Shown here: in pieces, positions 27,066 through 38,100 of the stretch
Position numbering within the stretch: the stretch's first letter is position 1
Layout of the letters: every line of letters begins with the position of its first letter
Assembly: GCF_001949145.1 (NCBI RefSeq)
Contig: NW_019091442.1
Location: 224,623 to 288,622, forward strand
Length of the DNA stretch: 64,000 nucleotides
From: Acanthaster planci
Lineage: Eukaryota > Echinodermata > Asteroidea > Valvatida > Acanthasteridae
Direction of reading: 5' to 3'
Position numbers and translations under genes: made by a program
The notes under the pieces: model-generated
The model's input: the letters and a program-made list of their open reading frames with translations, nothing else
The model's database searches: none
Told to the model about the DNA's origin: nothing

Positions 27066-28179
27066 ATATAAAAAAAATTTTTTTGCATGCTTCAGTATCA
27101 TTAAATAAGTGATTGATTCATACTCAATTTATTTTAGGCTAGATTTAGTATACTAGAACACTACAGTGACTTTCAAGTATAGTTAGCATACATTATTCTT
27201 GTTTCTGCCCTTGTTTTGTAACGTGTGACGTCAAACTTTACAGAAAAAAAGGGAGATGGCACATATGGTGCACCGTAACCATCAACACCACCTGAGTAAG
27301 CACTGGGAACAGAGTGTTTTTAATATACAGTAGTCAGTGTTAGGGCAAAGTCCGCAGTAAAAATGATTACATTATGCTTTGCCTGTGTGATGAGCTGCAA
27401 TCATACCTGCTTTGTGCAAAAGTAGTATAGTGTTCTGTGACGGAATGAATAATTCAATGATGCATGACTGATGACCAACCAATTGGATTATGGAGATTCA
27501 CTCAGGTGCTGTGTTCAAGCTTTTAGTAAAGAAGTATCACAATAGCAAGGCGACTGGTCTGGGATATTTCAAAATGTTATCATTTTAGATACAGTAAATA
27601 AACACAGGTTTGGATCTGAACAGTTCTGAATGCCATATGAAGTGTAATTTGGTGAGAAACCCTCATTTTTGATACCAATAAAGGGAAATCTGACTTTTAG
27701 CACATTAATATGAAAGTAGTTCTGACAAATAATTATATCTGTCAAAACTACTTTTATTTATACCAAATTTGCTGTATGTGTTGGTATACAGCCCCATTTT
27801 TGTAGGCAAATCCTGTAGTTGAGTTTTTATATTTATATAATTTGTACTCCCTAAATGAAAGATTTATGGGAAAATGGATGGTGGAAACACAATCAATGTC
27901 ACAAAGTGTAATATTTGGACTCACAAGGCTTAAGGAAATCAAACTTACATATATGTTTAAAATGGCACTTATTTTGTAATGTACGTAATTCCATTTGTTA
28001 TAGCAACACCTTGAATGTGTTTTTAATAATTTTTTCATTGCTAACCTTATATGCACATTGCTTTCGGATCCAAAATTATGAGGTAAGTAAGGCTGAATTT
28101 GCGACCATTTTGTAATTGTCAAGGCGGCAAGTATCTTTTATGAAAAGTATGTTATGATACTGATATGATACCAGAAAAA

Positions 28180-28570
28180 AGGGTTTGCCACCAAAATGAC
28201 TTTATTTAGGTGGTAGATGACAACCATGGTGATAAGAAGTTACATGTATACACAGTTCTCTTCGAATCAAAAACATGGTATTTACCATCCAATAGTGTGA
28301 TGCTCAGGTCCAACATTCTGAAATGCAAAATGGAAGCCACCATCTGATAAGAGTATGTCATCGGAAACTGCTTTAAACCTGTATGATTTGTATTTGTTAA
28401 AATCAAAGACCCAGGTTATCCACCCAAATGAAGTGTCCGTGGCATTCAAGTCCAATGTTCATTTTTAAATATTAGTGGTTTCCACTAGGAATATGACATG
28501 TATGTTTATAATGTGTTACATTCAGATTCCATGCAATGGTGTCAGAAACAGGGTTTGCCACCAAAATGGA
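28180..28570. repeat. Short direct repeat pair, GGGTTTGCCACCAAAATG
   Basis: The words GGGTTTGCCACCAAAATGACTT (28181-28202) and GGGTTTGCCACCAAAATGGACTT (28553-28575) recur in the same orientation about 370 bp apart, each after an A-rich CAGAAA stretch. The sequence between is AT-rich and non-coding. It may be a small tandem duplication or two fragments of one dispersed repeat. Confidence 0.4.
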
Positions 28571-29249
28571 CTTCATATTATATTCAGGCCCAAAGTTGTT
28601 TGCAAATCAGGTCTGAGTTAGTGGCCCTTTTGAAATCCAAAATAGCAGTTACAGTACACGAACCTCAAATTTTATATTTAACTGTGGTTTGCCTTTAGAT
28701 CTAGTTGCTGATTAATGTAGAGTCAATATTTGACCTGTCACCACCCCCGTCACTACAAAAACGAGGTGAAAGTCAGAATTTTCAAAAACTGAGATATTGG
28801 TATTTTTAATTCAGCATAAAGAGAGCTTTCCAATGGCATTCACATGGAACACTTGGGGTAAAAGTGTAAGGTGATGATGTGGCACTATTCTGGCAGTTTT
28901 GCATCTTTGTTCTCAACGTTGTTTCAACATTTCTGACCAGGCACGAATAATGCTATCGTCTGCTGAGAAAATGACATTTTTAAATATGTGATTCTGCAAA
29001 ATACTTAGAATTAAATAGGATACAGGCTACTCTTTCCAAATATTACCAAAACCCCAAAATTGACCTCCACTTCAGTATAACTTGGAACACTCAGAATAGA
29101 AAAGAGTGGGAAGCAACTTTATTCTCATTTTGTCGTGACAGGTCACATATTACCTTTTCAACAACTTAATTCAAAAGTCCCGAATTACCAAATATTGAGT
29201 ATGGTTTTTGGCATTTCAGTTGAAATTGCGTCTTAATATCTTCTTATAG

Positions 29250-29608
29250 ATGATGTCGACCTGGATGCATTGATCAATGATATGAACACTTTCCCTGCCT
29301 ATAATGAAGAGCGCCCTCTGTTGGAAAGCATGGAGAACTTGAGCCACCTTCAAGATAGTAGCAGCTATGAATTCTGTTCCAAGAGTGCAAGCCAGAGTGC
29401 ACTAAATGTGGGTCGTACTATTCCCAAGCCCAAGCTAGACTGGACTTGGAGGAGCAAGTCCACATCAGGCACACCTGTGGTAGAGCATGCCAAGCTAAAA
29501 CTCAGTACGTCACTTCCAGAGAGACGAGAGCAAAAGGAAGTGGCTGGGGATGATGAGGTACCCAATCCATTTCCAGGCTTGAAGACCATGGGAGTAGGCT
29601 CAGCTGTG
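29250..29608 (+). CDS. GRB7/10/14-like: Grb7/10/14-family adaptor, coding exon 2 (residues 55-174)
   Basis: Follows acceptor TTCTTATAG (29241-29249). It opens with Asp-Asp-Val-Asp-Leu-Asp-Ala-Leu-Ile-Asn-Asp-Met-Asn (residues 55-67), nearly the same as the corresponding segment of vertebrate Grb10. It ends with the family signature PNPFPGL (residues 159-165), the proline-rich motif shared by Grb7, Grb10 and Grb14 (usually IPNPFPEL). Between them is a low-conservation Ser-rich linker. Only phase 0 fits exon 3, which allows two donors: GTG|GTTAGT after 29608 (preferred, better consensus) or GGA|GTAGGC after 29593. In the known family this N-terminal segment carries proline-rich partner-binding motifs upstream of the RA-PH unit. 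The bases 29310-29324 (AGCGCCCTCTGTTGG), coding for Arg-Pro-Leu-Leu-Glu, also match a CTCF-like core. Confidence 0.9.
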
Positions 29609-31999
29609 GTTAGTAACAATAGACCTATGTAGCATATCTAAGGGGTATCCACAGGCTCATTTACAAAAGAATGTTTAAATGTCTGGTATATCTATGAACA
29701 TGGTAAGAGGCCCTATTTGATGCAGCATTGAGCGCGAGATCAGTTTGTGTACACATAAAGTTTAAGTGTTTTTCTAATGTTTAACTTTAATTTCCCAGGA
29801 TGCGCAAAATCATATTCATAAATATCTGAGACAGTTTTCCCAATCGTATTTGTTGAGAGCCTATCACAAGGTCTGTCTTGAACAGTTGATAAAGCACCAG
29901 CCAGCAATAAAAATTGTCCCTGAACAATGAAATACATCTGTACATGTAATTTTATTTCTGCCCCGCATTCAGTACTTGGGGTGATGTCATAATCTCAAAA
30001 TCGTTTGTTTTCTATTCAAAAATCTAACATGTTTCCCCAAAAGTCTCAGGGAAAGCTCAGGGAAATTTTTTGGTAATTTTAAACCACTTCCAAATGAATT
30101 GTCATTGGAAACCTTACATGGCCATGCATGGGATGTACTAAATATAGATTTTATGCCCGAGCCAAAAATGTTGATGTAAGACGTCATAATTTAGATTTTT
30201 TTTCTTAATCATAGAAGATACTTTGTTTTACAAAAGTTGGGATTTGAATCCTCAGAAAATTGGGGGTGAGAAGAATATTATTTTGAAATGATTGTTAAAG
30301 AGCAACCCCAATGGTGGTGGAAAAAATGAGAAATACATTTTAATATACTCGCACGTTATCTAAGCATTAAGTTATATGTAAGTGGCATTGTGACTTCTGA
30401 ATAAATAGTAATAATGTGAGCTGCAGGTTTTTCAAAAACTTTCCACGTTTGTACCATTGGTGGCGCCACGTAGAAATGCTTTTTTGATACGTACCACTGT
30501 GGAAACCTAAAAACGTCATGACCTCGCAGAACCTGGTTGCATGGATGTGTTTTCATACAAGGGCCCACATGCCTGAGCTGCACGACCTAGCCTGACACTT
30601 TTTTAAATAAAATAACAACAAAAACATTGAAAACATCTGTCCTTCTCTGTGAACTTGCCAAGCCGTATTTATCAAATGATCTTGGTCTCCTTCACCGCCT
30701 CGTTCACCAGTTGTGGCCCCAGTCAACCAGTGGGTGGGCAATGGGTTCGGTAAGGCTCTGTGCCTTGGACATGGGACGGTGTATAACTAACTACACATGC
30801 ATTACAATACAACATGTAATTATGTGCACTGACATGACCGCACCAGCTCGGTGCATACATGCACCAGCTGGAGAACCATTTCCACGGTGCTACGACGACA
30901 AAATCCTGGAAAATCTGTTTTCATGAGATGTAAATGAAGCAGTGATGACACACTCCTTTCGCGAAAGCTAGCCATCGCGCTTGGCAGAAATGGGTATTAA
31001 AAGTGATTTTTTTTAAACCAAAAATATTGCTGAATCTGGGTTTATGTGGTATAGATGTCTATAATGGAATCCAAGTAAACATACTGCAGCCAGATTCCAT
31101 ATTTTGTTCCACCGTTGGGGTTGCTCTTTCAATAATTTGTAATTGAAACCTTTAAAAAGAGCTGTAAATGTTTACTTTCTGACTGAGCTTGAAAAGTTAA
31201 GATGAACTGCAAGCATGCCCGTGCACCAACATATATGGCTGTTTAATGTGCCTCTTGGTTGAAAAAGAAATAACCCAAATTATCAAAGCAAGTCATTTCC
31301 AAATTTCACAATTGTCAGGTTAATTTGATGGCCTATCCATCCATTTTGTTTAAATACAATGCACAGGTGTTAACAAATATTTTCAGAACACATTTTAATT
31401 TTCTTGCCGAGCAACTCTTTGGACTTCTAATGCCAATAACGGCTATTGCATTTTTCTCTCATGTAAATCGGGTGAAGGCAGAAGCAAATTATTTGACGGT
31501 GGACTGTGGACTACTGTGGACTGTGAACATGAACAGGAAAAAAATTGCAAAAAGTGGTGAAAGGGCAAAATTTGTGAATAAAAAAATCAGGATTTTTGCT
31601 GAATTTTGCGTTATAGTACTTGTTCATTATTAAAATTGCAGGGTGTAGGCCGGTTTGTACATGTACTTTATATTTAAAAGTCAACACTTCCCTCTCTGAT
31701 ATAGGGATGGGGAAATGAGAAAGACCCTTGGGTGGCTGTTCTCCTTGTTACCATTAAATATGACAACAAGAGGCATACACTTATGTTTAGACGTGTGATT
31801 GTGGACACGTGTGATTATTGACATTTCAAAGGGGGGGATGGGGAAGGAGGCACCTTTCAAAGCTACATTTGTACATGTTAATGTAATTGTTTTTGTAGGA
31901 TTCAACTTCCAAACAGATTTTGTATTCTATTACAGTAATTGATGGCTTTGAGTACTTATGTTATATATTTAAATATGTTTTGGATTTTTCACCCTTTAG
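29609..31999 (+). other. Intron 2
   Basis: Phase-0 intron between the GTTAGT donor and the CACCCTTTAG acceptor. It is AT-rich, with small chance frames such as 31325-31633 and no recognised gene or repeat family. Confidence 0.7.
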
Positions 32000-32074
32000 G
32001 AGAACTTGTACATTGCACAGAAAAGCAAGGACAAGTTAAGTCTGACAAACGGGGACCAGAGTGAAGTGCCTCAG
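32000..32074 (+). CDS. GRB7/10/14-like: Grb7/10/14-family adaptor, coding exon 3 (residues 175-199)
   Basis: A 75-base, 25-codon exon between a pyrimidine-rich acceptor (CACCCTTTAG, AG at 31998-31999) and donor CAG|GTAACA. Only one of the three frames is open, and it is phase 0 on both sides, matching the ends of exons 2 and 4. It encodes a polar linker (ENLYIAQKSKDKLSLTNG...) between the PNPFP motif and the RA domain. In vertebrate Grb10/14 this region is also a short variable linker. No domain is expected, so support comes from splice sites, frame and position. It could be alternatively spliced without changing frame. Confidence 0.7.
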
Positions 32075-33285
32075 GTAACATCAATTCGTAAATTAAAACT
32101 CAAACATCAGTTTTGCATAAGTTAAGATGCCTTAGGCAAACTTATCTTTTTTCAGAGTTGAGATTTTTTTTAAAGGAGGCTGTGTTAGAAGCTGCAATAT
32201 ACAGTACATGTATGTGAAAAAGAAAATGCAGTTCTGAACTGAGATCTTCAACTGTCCTGTGTCAGTGCCTTATGCATATTGTGCATATAAAGTGAACAAA
32301 TGGTGCCTTGCCTCATGACAACAATGACGTCAATGTCATCTGGCTATAAAGTGTGGTATAGCTTCCCTCTCTCCCCTTTTTAAAAATCTCTGATGGTTGG
32401 TTTTATTCCCCAGTTTGTTATCTCCCTTATGGCATGGTTGGTTAGTGAGTTAAAGGAACCGGGAAATTAATTTTTCTTAGAATCACTTTTTGTGTACATG
32501 TATCTCTGTACTCTTTTGCCATATGTGAAGACTGTTTGACATCTTGTTTGAGTTTCTTTAACTGAACGGTGCACTTTTTCAAACATTAAAACTTGACCAA
32601 GCATTTCTGGACAAGTTAGGTCGCTTTTACTTTGATGTACATGTAAATCCAGGAAGGCATGGTTCAGGTTGCATGGTTTCATGCTAAAATTGTGAATCCC
32701 AAATTTGCTATCTGGGAACATTTCTGTGAGAAGGATTTTTGCTGGATTATTGTCATATACTTACACAGCAATAAACTGCCAAAGAAAATAAAAACTGCCG
32801 CAGCAGTGTTTTTTTTTTCTGTGCACAAATCAGTGTAACATTGAGATTCAGTGCCTTGGATGACATCATAGTTCTGCTCATGAAAATGCAAATATGCATT
32901 AGCTAAAACTAAAAAGCATCAAAATATGGGTTAAATTACAAGACAAAAACTTAAAATCAAGTTAATTTAAACCCAAAGCTGCAATTTTAAGGGTTTTTAG
33001 AAAATTTATAAAAATATTTCTATTTCTTGGTTCCTCACCACTGTGGTCATGGGTTTGATTCCTGGTCTTGGCTTTGTGTGAGTTGTTCATTACTCTCTGG
33101 TTTCCCTGCCTCTCCAAAAATAAATACTTATGTATACATTCTCTTGGTGCACTCTATGGGAACATGTGGATTATACAATGTATAGCAGCTTCCTGCAGCA
33201 CCTTTACATGCTTTTTGTTCAATCACATTGTAGATCTAATTTAGTGTGTCTTTATGTGCTGAGAATTCATATCATGAAATTAATA

Positions 33286-33450
33286 AGTCTACTGCCTGCA
33301 ACCTACACTGATTACCAATACATACTATATGCATTATTTCCTAGTCCATTACCCCATTCACAAAGTTCTCGATCACCCGGCAGTGCGCCCTGACTCGCTC
33401 ATCAACTCCCACACAATTAGCAGCCGCTATGATGTTCTTTTTTTTTAAAC
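33286..33450 (+). repeat. Left inverted terminal repeat of the DIRS element
   Basis: Starts AGTCTACTGCCTGCAACC and continues through ACTATATGCATTATTTC, CTAGTCCATTACCCCATTC, CCCGGCAGTGCG and AGCCGCTATGATG. The reverse complement of 49285-49445 aligns along its length with point differences and small gaps. Its first 45 bases are also complementary to 49151-49193. An exact outer boundary cannot be fixed without a target-site comparison. Confidence 0.85.
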
Positions 33451-33469
33451 GCCTTTACTAACAGACGTA

Positions 33470-33720
33470 TTTATGTCCAGCTGTGATTTTTTTTAAATTT
33501 TTGTTGGCTTTTCTGCGTAGTTATGGAAAAGCCTTTCGTTTTGTTCTGATTTTCTTTTTTACTTTTTCACAACTTAGCGAAAAAGACATGCTTTTTGTCT
33601 CATTTTCTGCTTTTTCGCAGCTTAGCGAAAGAGACATTCTTTTTCTTCTTTTTTTTTCTTCCTTCTTCCTCTTCTGCTCAAAAGTCCAATTTTTGTATCA
33701 GGGTCTATGTTGCATGTAAC
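33470..33720 (+). repeat. Repeat family C copy (polypyrimidine-rich)
   Basis: Contains paired CTTAGCGAAARAGACAT words (33574 and 33622), then a long T/C tract ending CTTCCTCTTCTGCTCAAAAG. Related tracts followed by AAAAGTCCA or AAAAGGC occur at 37440-37660, 39105-39235 and 44270-44430. The open frame over 33483-33719 is low-complexity Phe/Leu/Ser and is not a gene. Confidence 0.5.
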
Positions 33721-34019
33721 TTTGATGATAATTGAAGTTGGCTAAATTAGCAAAATGGTGCCTGGAAAACATGTACAAAGTCAATGTGCTAAAAACCCCT
33801 ATACAGAAAAACAGCTCCTTTTAACTCATGTCATGTGAATTGCGTTTAAACTGGACAAAAAACTATGAAATATTACTTGATATTTTGACTCTTGAGTTTA
33901 TTTGTAATCGAACAAAAGGGAAAATTTTGTCTGATTTCTCTTTCATTCTGGTAGTAATTCTCAGTCGAAGTTGAGGACTATTAAAGTCATTAGTGTTAAG
34001 TAGAAAAACGTGAACAAAC

Positions 34020-34395
34020 CCTATGGCAAAAATTTGAAATTAAACATCCACGCGACAAGTCCAAGCACCTGGCTCTGGAGGAAGAGATTTCAGCATTACT
34101 ATGCAAACGAGCCATCATGCCGGTGCACCCACCAGCTTCCTCTCATCATTTATCTTGATAACCAAGAAAGAACTGGGAAAATGGCGACCAATAATCAACT
34201 TGAAACTGCTCAACAAGTTCATCAAGCCAAGACAGTTTCAGATGGAGACCTTGAGCGTGGTCCTACACTCCCTACCAGTCCCGAGCTGGGCCACCTCCAT
34301 AGATCTACGGGAAGCGTATCTCCATGTTCCGATACACAAGCAGGAACCCCAAGGGTCTTCACCAGGATCACCAAGACTCTTGCTGCAAAATTCAG
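34020..34395 (+). pseudogene. DIRS reverse transcriptase, N-terminal part with internal deletion
   Basis: One frame gives PRDKSKHLALEEEISALL near the start. A shifted frame gives ILITKKELGKWRPIINLKLL, then KFIKPRQFQMETL and WATSIDLREAYLHVPIH, the RT 0-2 region with the first catalytic Asp in the SIDL motif. Another shift then gives PRVFTRITKTLAAKFR, a block normally found about 25-30 residues further on after the FGL-TAPRVF segment. The intervening residues are therefore deleted. The YLDD catalytic block is missing because family A repeat sequence starts immediately after LAAKFR. Confidence 0.85.
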
Positions 34396-35296
34396 AGGCC
34401 TATATCTCCTGAAATACATGCCTGATCAGGATGAAACTTTTTGGATATTTCAAAAGGAATGTACCAAAGACAAAAATGGACAATTTGTGATGATGACGTC
34501 ATCTGGTACCAAGTCATGTGACTTTAAATGCACACTCTTGAAAGCCCTATATCTCCTGAAGTACATGTACGTATCCAATCTTGTTGAAACTTTGCAAATA
34601 ATTAGAAAGGGCAGCAATATAGACAAAAATTGCCCCCATGTGATGATCATGTCGTCAGGTGGCAAGTCATGTGACATTAAATATGCACTCTTAAAGCCCT
34701 ATATCTCCTGAAGTACGTGTCCCATTGGGTCGAAACTATGCAGATAACTAGAAAAGAAGGGGTTATATATGAAAATTGACCACATGTGATGATGATCTCA
34801 TCAAGTAAGAAGTCACGTGACATTTAAAGGTGCAGTGTTTAAAGCCCCAATATCTCCCAGAGGCCATATGCGATTGAACTTTCCAGATCGTTGGACGAAA
34901 ATAATGTGACATTTAATGCACAAATGCACATATTCCATCTGGATTAATTTTCGCAGATAATTAGAAAAGAGAAATGTTATAGATGAACATTGACCTTGTG
35001 ATGACAATTCACATGACATTAATACATGTACATATATTGCATTCTTTGAAGAGCTATATCTCCTGAAAGACATGTCTGATCAGGTTGAAACTTTAAAGAT
35101 ACATGTATCTAGATGTAGATCTGTGATAGACAAAAATTTACTTCATGGGATGATGACGTCATGACGTTGAAAAGTCACATGACATTAAAGGTGCATCCTT
35201 TACAGCCCTGTATTTCGTAAAGTAAACATTGCAGCAGGCTCAGGGTGAAAATTTGCAGATACATGTATCTTTAAGGGGATGTGTATTAGACAAATT
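34396..35296 (+). repeat. Repeat family A array (about 150-bp unit)
   Basis: Diverged tandem units begin near 34401, 34548, 34700, 34849, 35055 and 35209, a spacing of about 150 bp with one longer interval. The unit reads roughly TATATCTCCTGAAGTACATG, TTGAAACTTTGCAGAT, TAGACAAAAATTGAC, GTGATGATGACGTCATC, AAGTCACGTGACATTAAA, GGTGCATTCTTTAAAGCCC. The palindromes TGACGTCA (34494 and 35154) and GTCACGTGAC (34812) sit at the same position in their units. Open frames through it (34010-34711) are incidental. Confidence 0.85.
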
Positions 35297-37168
35297 TTTT
35301 TTTATTAATTCTCTCCCAAAAAGCATACATATTTTTGGTTCCAAAATAAATATGTATGCAGATGACACTGTTTTGCTGTTTGACGGAACATCCTCCACGA
35401 TCATCCACAATGTGGAAGCTGGCCTGGAACAAATTAGCTTATGGCTACAGAATCACAAGTTAACATTGAATGTGTGTAGTATGCGCGGGGTTGCGCTGAT
35501 GGGTGCTATACCGATGACACATAGTACATCACAGTCGAACAAAACTCAGAGAATGGCAGTTCAGACCTTCAGGAAGTTGCTGATTTATTTACATGATCTT
35601 ATTCAGATTCCATATCAAATCATCACATTCATGTTCCAGGGGAGAAGGCAAGTAAGGCTGCACCAGCTGTTACTCTACTCCATTCCGAAAATGGAATCGG
35701 GAAAAAGAGACCAAAAACTTTTCCCTTCTCTCTCCCCAGCTAGCTACACGTCAACTCCCCTCATATCAACTTCAAGACATCACGCACGTCATGCATGCTC
35801 TATACATGTACATGTCACACAAAAGCCAAAGGTCAAACAGAAATGGCACGTACCCCTCCACTGCATGGATACAAGGTCTATTTTTTGAAACGGTATGTAT
35901 ACACGTACATAGCTGCCAGCGCGGTTAACTTTGGGCATTAAACTTTTCCAAGAGACGAGCGCCCTCTATTGGTCATATTTGTGAATTATGGGGCAAAATC
36001 AGATCTAATCGTTCCCCTACATGTGGACAAAACAAAGTTTATGATATTTGGTACACAATCTCGATTGTCTTGTCTTGATGACCTAACGATTTCACTGGAA
36101 GATGAAATGATTGAACGTGGGTATATAACTATCTATGCGTCATATTGGACGAAAATATGTTGTGGCCTAATCACGTAGACTACATTGCTAAGAAAATCTC
36201 TCAAAAGTGGGGATTTTTCAGACATTCTGCCAAACCCAACATCCCCACCTCCACTTTTAAAGTCTTAAGTACTGCTATGGTTCTGCCGTTATTCGATTAT
36301 TGTAGCATTGTGTGGTCTGGGTGTGGATGCACGAAAACTGAGAAGCTGGTAAAGTTATACAGTCGCCTCGCCAGATTGATTCTAGATGCTAATTCCAGAT
36401 CACACGTTGCAAAACTGTATGAGGCTCTGTCGTGGTTGACACTTCCCCAACGCTAGCATAATCACAGAATGTATGAGGTAGACAAGTGTGTTAAAGGATT
36501 GACCCCGAAATGATTGTCGGCTAATTTTAACGCACCTGTGCATAAGGTCAGCACCCGGTCATTATCTAATGGCTCTCTTAGCATCTTATTTACACCTAAG
36601 TCTAACGCAGGTAAATGTACCTTCCAGTGTCCAGGGGTATTGGGATGGAACCAACTAAAAACTTCTCAAAGACAGGCCAAACACTTTCTATTTTTAAATC
36701 ACTTTTAACTTAACACCGAATGTATGTGTTTATTTATGTTCATTTTCAATATTTTATATTGTTTCCGATCAAATTTATTATTAGTTGTTTTACTTTATTA
36801 TTATTTTATGTAGTTTTAGTTGGGCTTCCCCTTGTTTCTAAGGGGCACCTCTATATAGCCTACTTTTGCCATTTGTGGAACCTTTTCTTTTCTTTTTATG
36901 ATTAATTTAATTATCAATCAAATCAAATCGTAGCCAATGTATTATGCTTACCTTCTGGGTGACTTCACTATTATTATACTTTAGTTTTATCATGTTATAT
37001 TCTATTATATTTTAACAGTTTTTATGTTCAATTTTAACCTTATTTTATGGATCAATTTTAATGAGCATATTTTTGTCGTATTTTTTTGTTGATTTTGTTT
37101 CTATATATAAACAGGGCCCTTAGGAATAGCAGTTCTTTTCATAACTGATAAAAACAGATAAAAATAAC
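35297..37168 (+). mobile_element. CR1-like non-LTR retrotransposon fragment nested in array A
   Basis: Begins inside RT just before the catalytic block (INSLPKSIHIFGSKINMYADDTVLLF; YADDT at 35355-35369). It continues LQNHKLTLNV, is interrupted by a 546-bp insertion, and resumes VDKTKFMIFGTQSRL. The C-terminal region follows: NHVDYIAKKISQKWGFFRH, VLPLFDYCSIVWSGC, LARLILDANSRSHVAKLYE, then VSTRSLSNGSLSILFTPKSN and TFQCPGVLGWNQL up to about 36708. The 3' UTR ends CAGGGCCCTTAGGAATAGC and an A-rich GATAAAAACAGATAAAAATAAC tail near 37165. Family A resumes at 37169 in about the register where it broke off (AGACAAA / AACAAAATTGACG), so this is a clean insertion into the array. Confidence 0.88.
35475..36020. 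mobile_element. 546-bp insertion inside the CR1-like RT, 5-bp target duplication
   Basis: The RT frame reads ...KLTLNV up to 35474 and continues with DKTKFM at 36026. ATGTG is present on both sides (35470-35474 and 36021-36025), consistent with a 5-bp target-site duplication. The insert has at most a 4-bp terminal match (GTAG/CTAC) and no protein-like frame that I recognise. The 219-codon open frame 35229-35888 is a chance fusion of RT with this insert. It contains an AGCGCCCTCTATTGG motif at 35958-35972. I cannot assign it to a family. Confidence 0.65.
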
Positions 37169-37440
37169 AAAATTGACGTCATCAGATGAAAAGTCACGTG
37201 ACATTAAATATGCATCATTTAAAGCTCTATATCTCTTGTAGTACATATCCCAGCTGGTTGAAACTTTGCAGATATCTATAAGGGGGTGTGTGATAGACAA
37301 AAATTGACCTCATGGGATCATGATGTCATAGGTCAACAAGTCACATGACATTAAAAGTGCATTCTTTAAAGCCATATAACCCCAAAAGTACATGTCCCAG
37401 CAGATATGCAATCAGGAGGGTCCCGAAACAGCTCTGTGTT
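37169..37440 (+). repeat. Family A repeats, continuation after the nested element
   Basis: Units resume with TTGACGTCATC (TGACGTCA at 37174) and AAGTCACGTGACATTAAAT (GTCACGTGAC at 37193), then TATATCTCTTGTAGTACATA near 37230. A second unit has a diverged CATGATGTCATAGG and CAAGTCACATGACATTAAAA. The end grades into family C sequence. Confidence 0.8.
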
Positions 37441-38100
37441 TGTCCACAAACACATCTCATTGGCTTTTCCGCAAGTTGTAGAAAAGGCATTCTTTTTGTT
37501 CTGATTTTTTTTTTCTTCTTCTTCCTCTTCTTCTTCTCCCCAAAAGGCTATTTAATGTGTGCATGTTTTTTCTGGCCACCAATTTAGTGCCTAAACAACT
37601 TCTGAATGTCATTAAACTTAAACCAATGAAGGACCCGTACGCATAGATGTGCATGGAAGCATGACGTCATGATGATGTCATGATGACGTCATCAAGTGAT
37701 TTTTTTAATAGATTTTTCAATATTTTTTTTGGCCCATTCACTTTGTATACGTTTTTGAGGCACAGTTTTGGTCACTTAGCAATCTTCAATCATTATCAAA
37801 CTTACACCCAATGACGACCCACATCCAAAGTATTTTCCAAATTGATGACGTCATCATGACCTCATCATATGATTTGTTATGCATTTTTAAATCTTTAATT
37901 TTCCCCATAGACTTTGTAAATAGATTTCAAGTTGCAATATTTTCAGCTAGCAGACTTGAATCGATCTAAAAGTTAATCCAAGCACATGATCAGGCAAATA
38001 TTCTACCAAAATAGTGACGTCATGATGAAGTCATCATGTAAATTATTTTGAAATGTTCAATCTTTATTTTTTCCCATAGCTTTTTGTACACAGATTTGAA
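37440..38100 (+). repeat. Family C then tandem family B repeats
   Basis: A polypyrimidine tract (37503-37540) leads to GTGTGCATGTTTTTTCTGGCCACC and CCAATGAAGGACCC (family C). Two to three family B units follow, starting near 37684, 37846 and 38015 (spacing about 165 bp). Each has TGACGTCATCA or a variant, GTGATTT, TTTTTCAATATTT, CCCATTCACTTTGTA and a cacatTTTGGTCACT-like block. TGACGTCA is perfect at 37662, 37684, 37846 and 38015. No coding potential. Confidence 0.75.

Larger units (their letters stand above)
7254..29249 (+). other. Intron 1 of the adaptor gene (about 22 kb)
   Basis: Bounded by donor GTGAGC at 7254 and acceptor TTCTTATAG ending at 29249. Recognisable contents are annotated separately: minisatellite, SGNH-like fragment, LTR-like block, gypsy, CR1/L2-like and hAT-like remnants. 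I see no gene or repeat family in 7254-12690, 13025-18690, 19060-20910, 21363-22905, 24245-24675, 27070-28180 and 28570-29249. Those stretches hold AT-rich sequence, short chance frames, homopolymer runs such as the G-run near 15920, and scattered GTACATGTAC words. Confidence 0.75.

Noticed and set aside
33483-33719. Phe/Ser-rich open frame
   Set aside because: Low-complexity translation of a T/C-rich repeat.
34010-34711. 233-codon open frame on the + strand
   Set aside because: It runs from the wrong frame of DIRS RT through PRVFTRITKTLAA into family A satellite. The satellite part is not coding.
35229-35888. 219-codon open frame on the + strand
   Set aside because: A fusion of array sequence, a CR1-like RT piece and the 546-bp insert. 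Not a gene.
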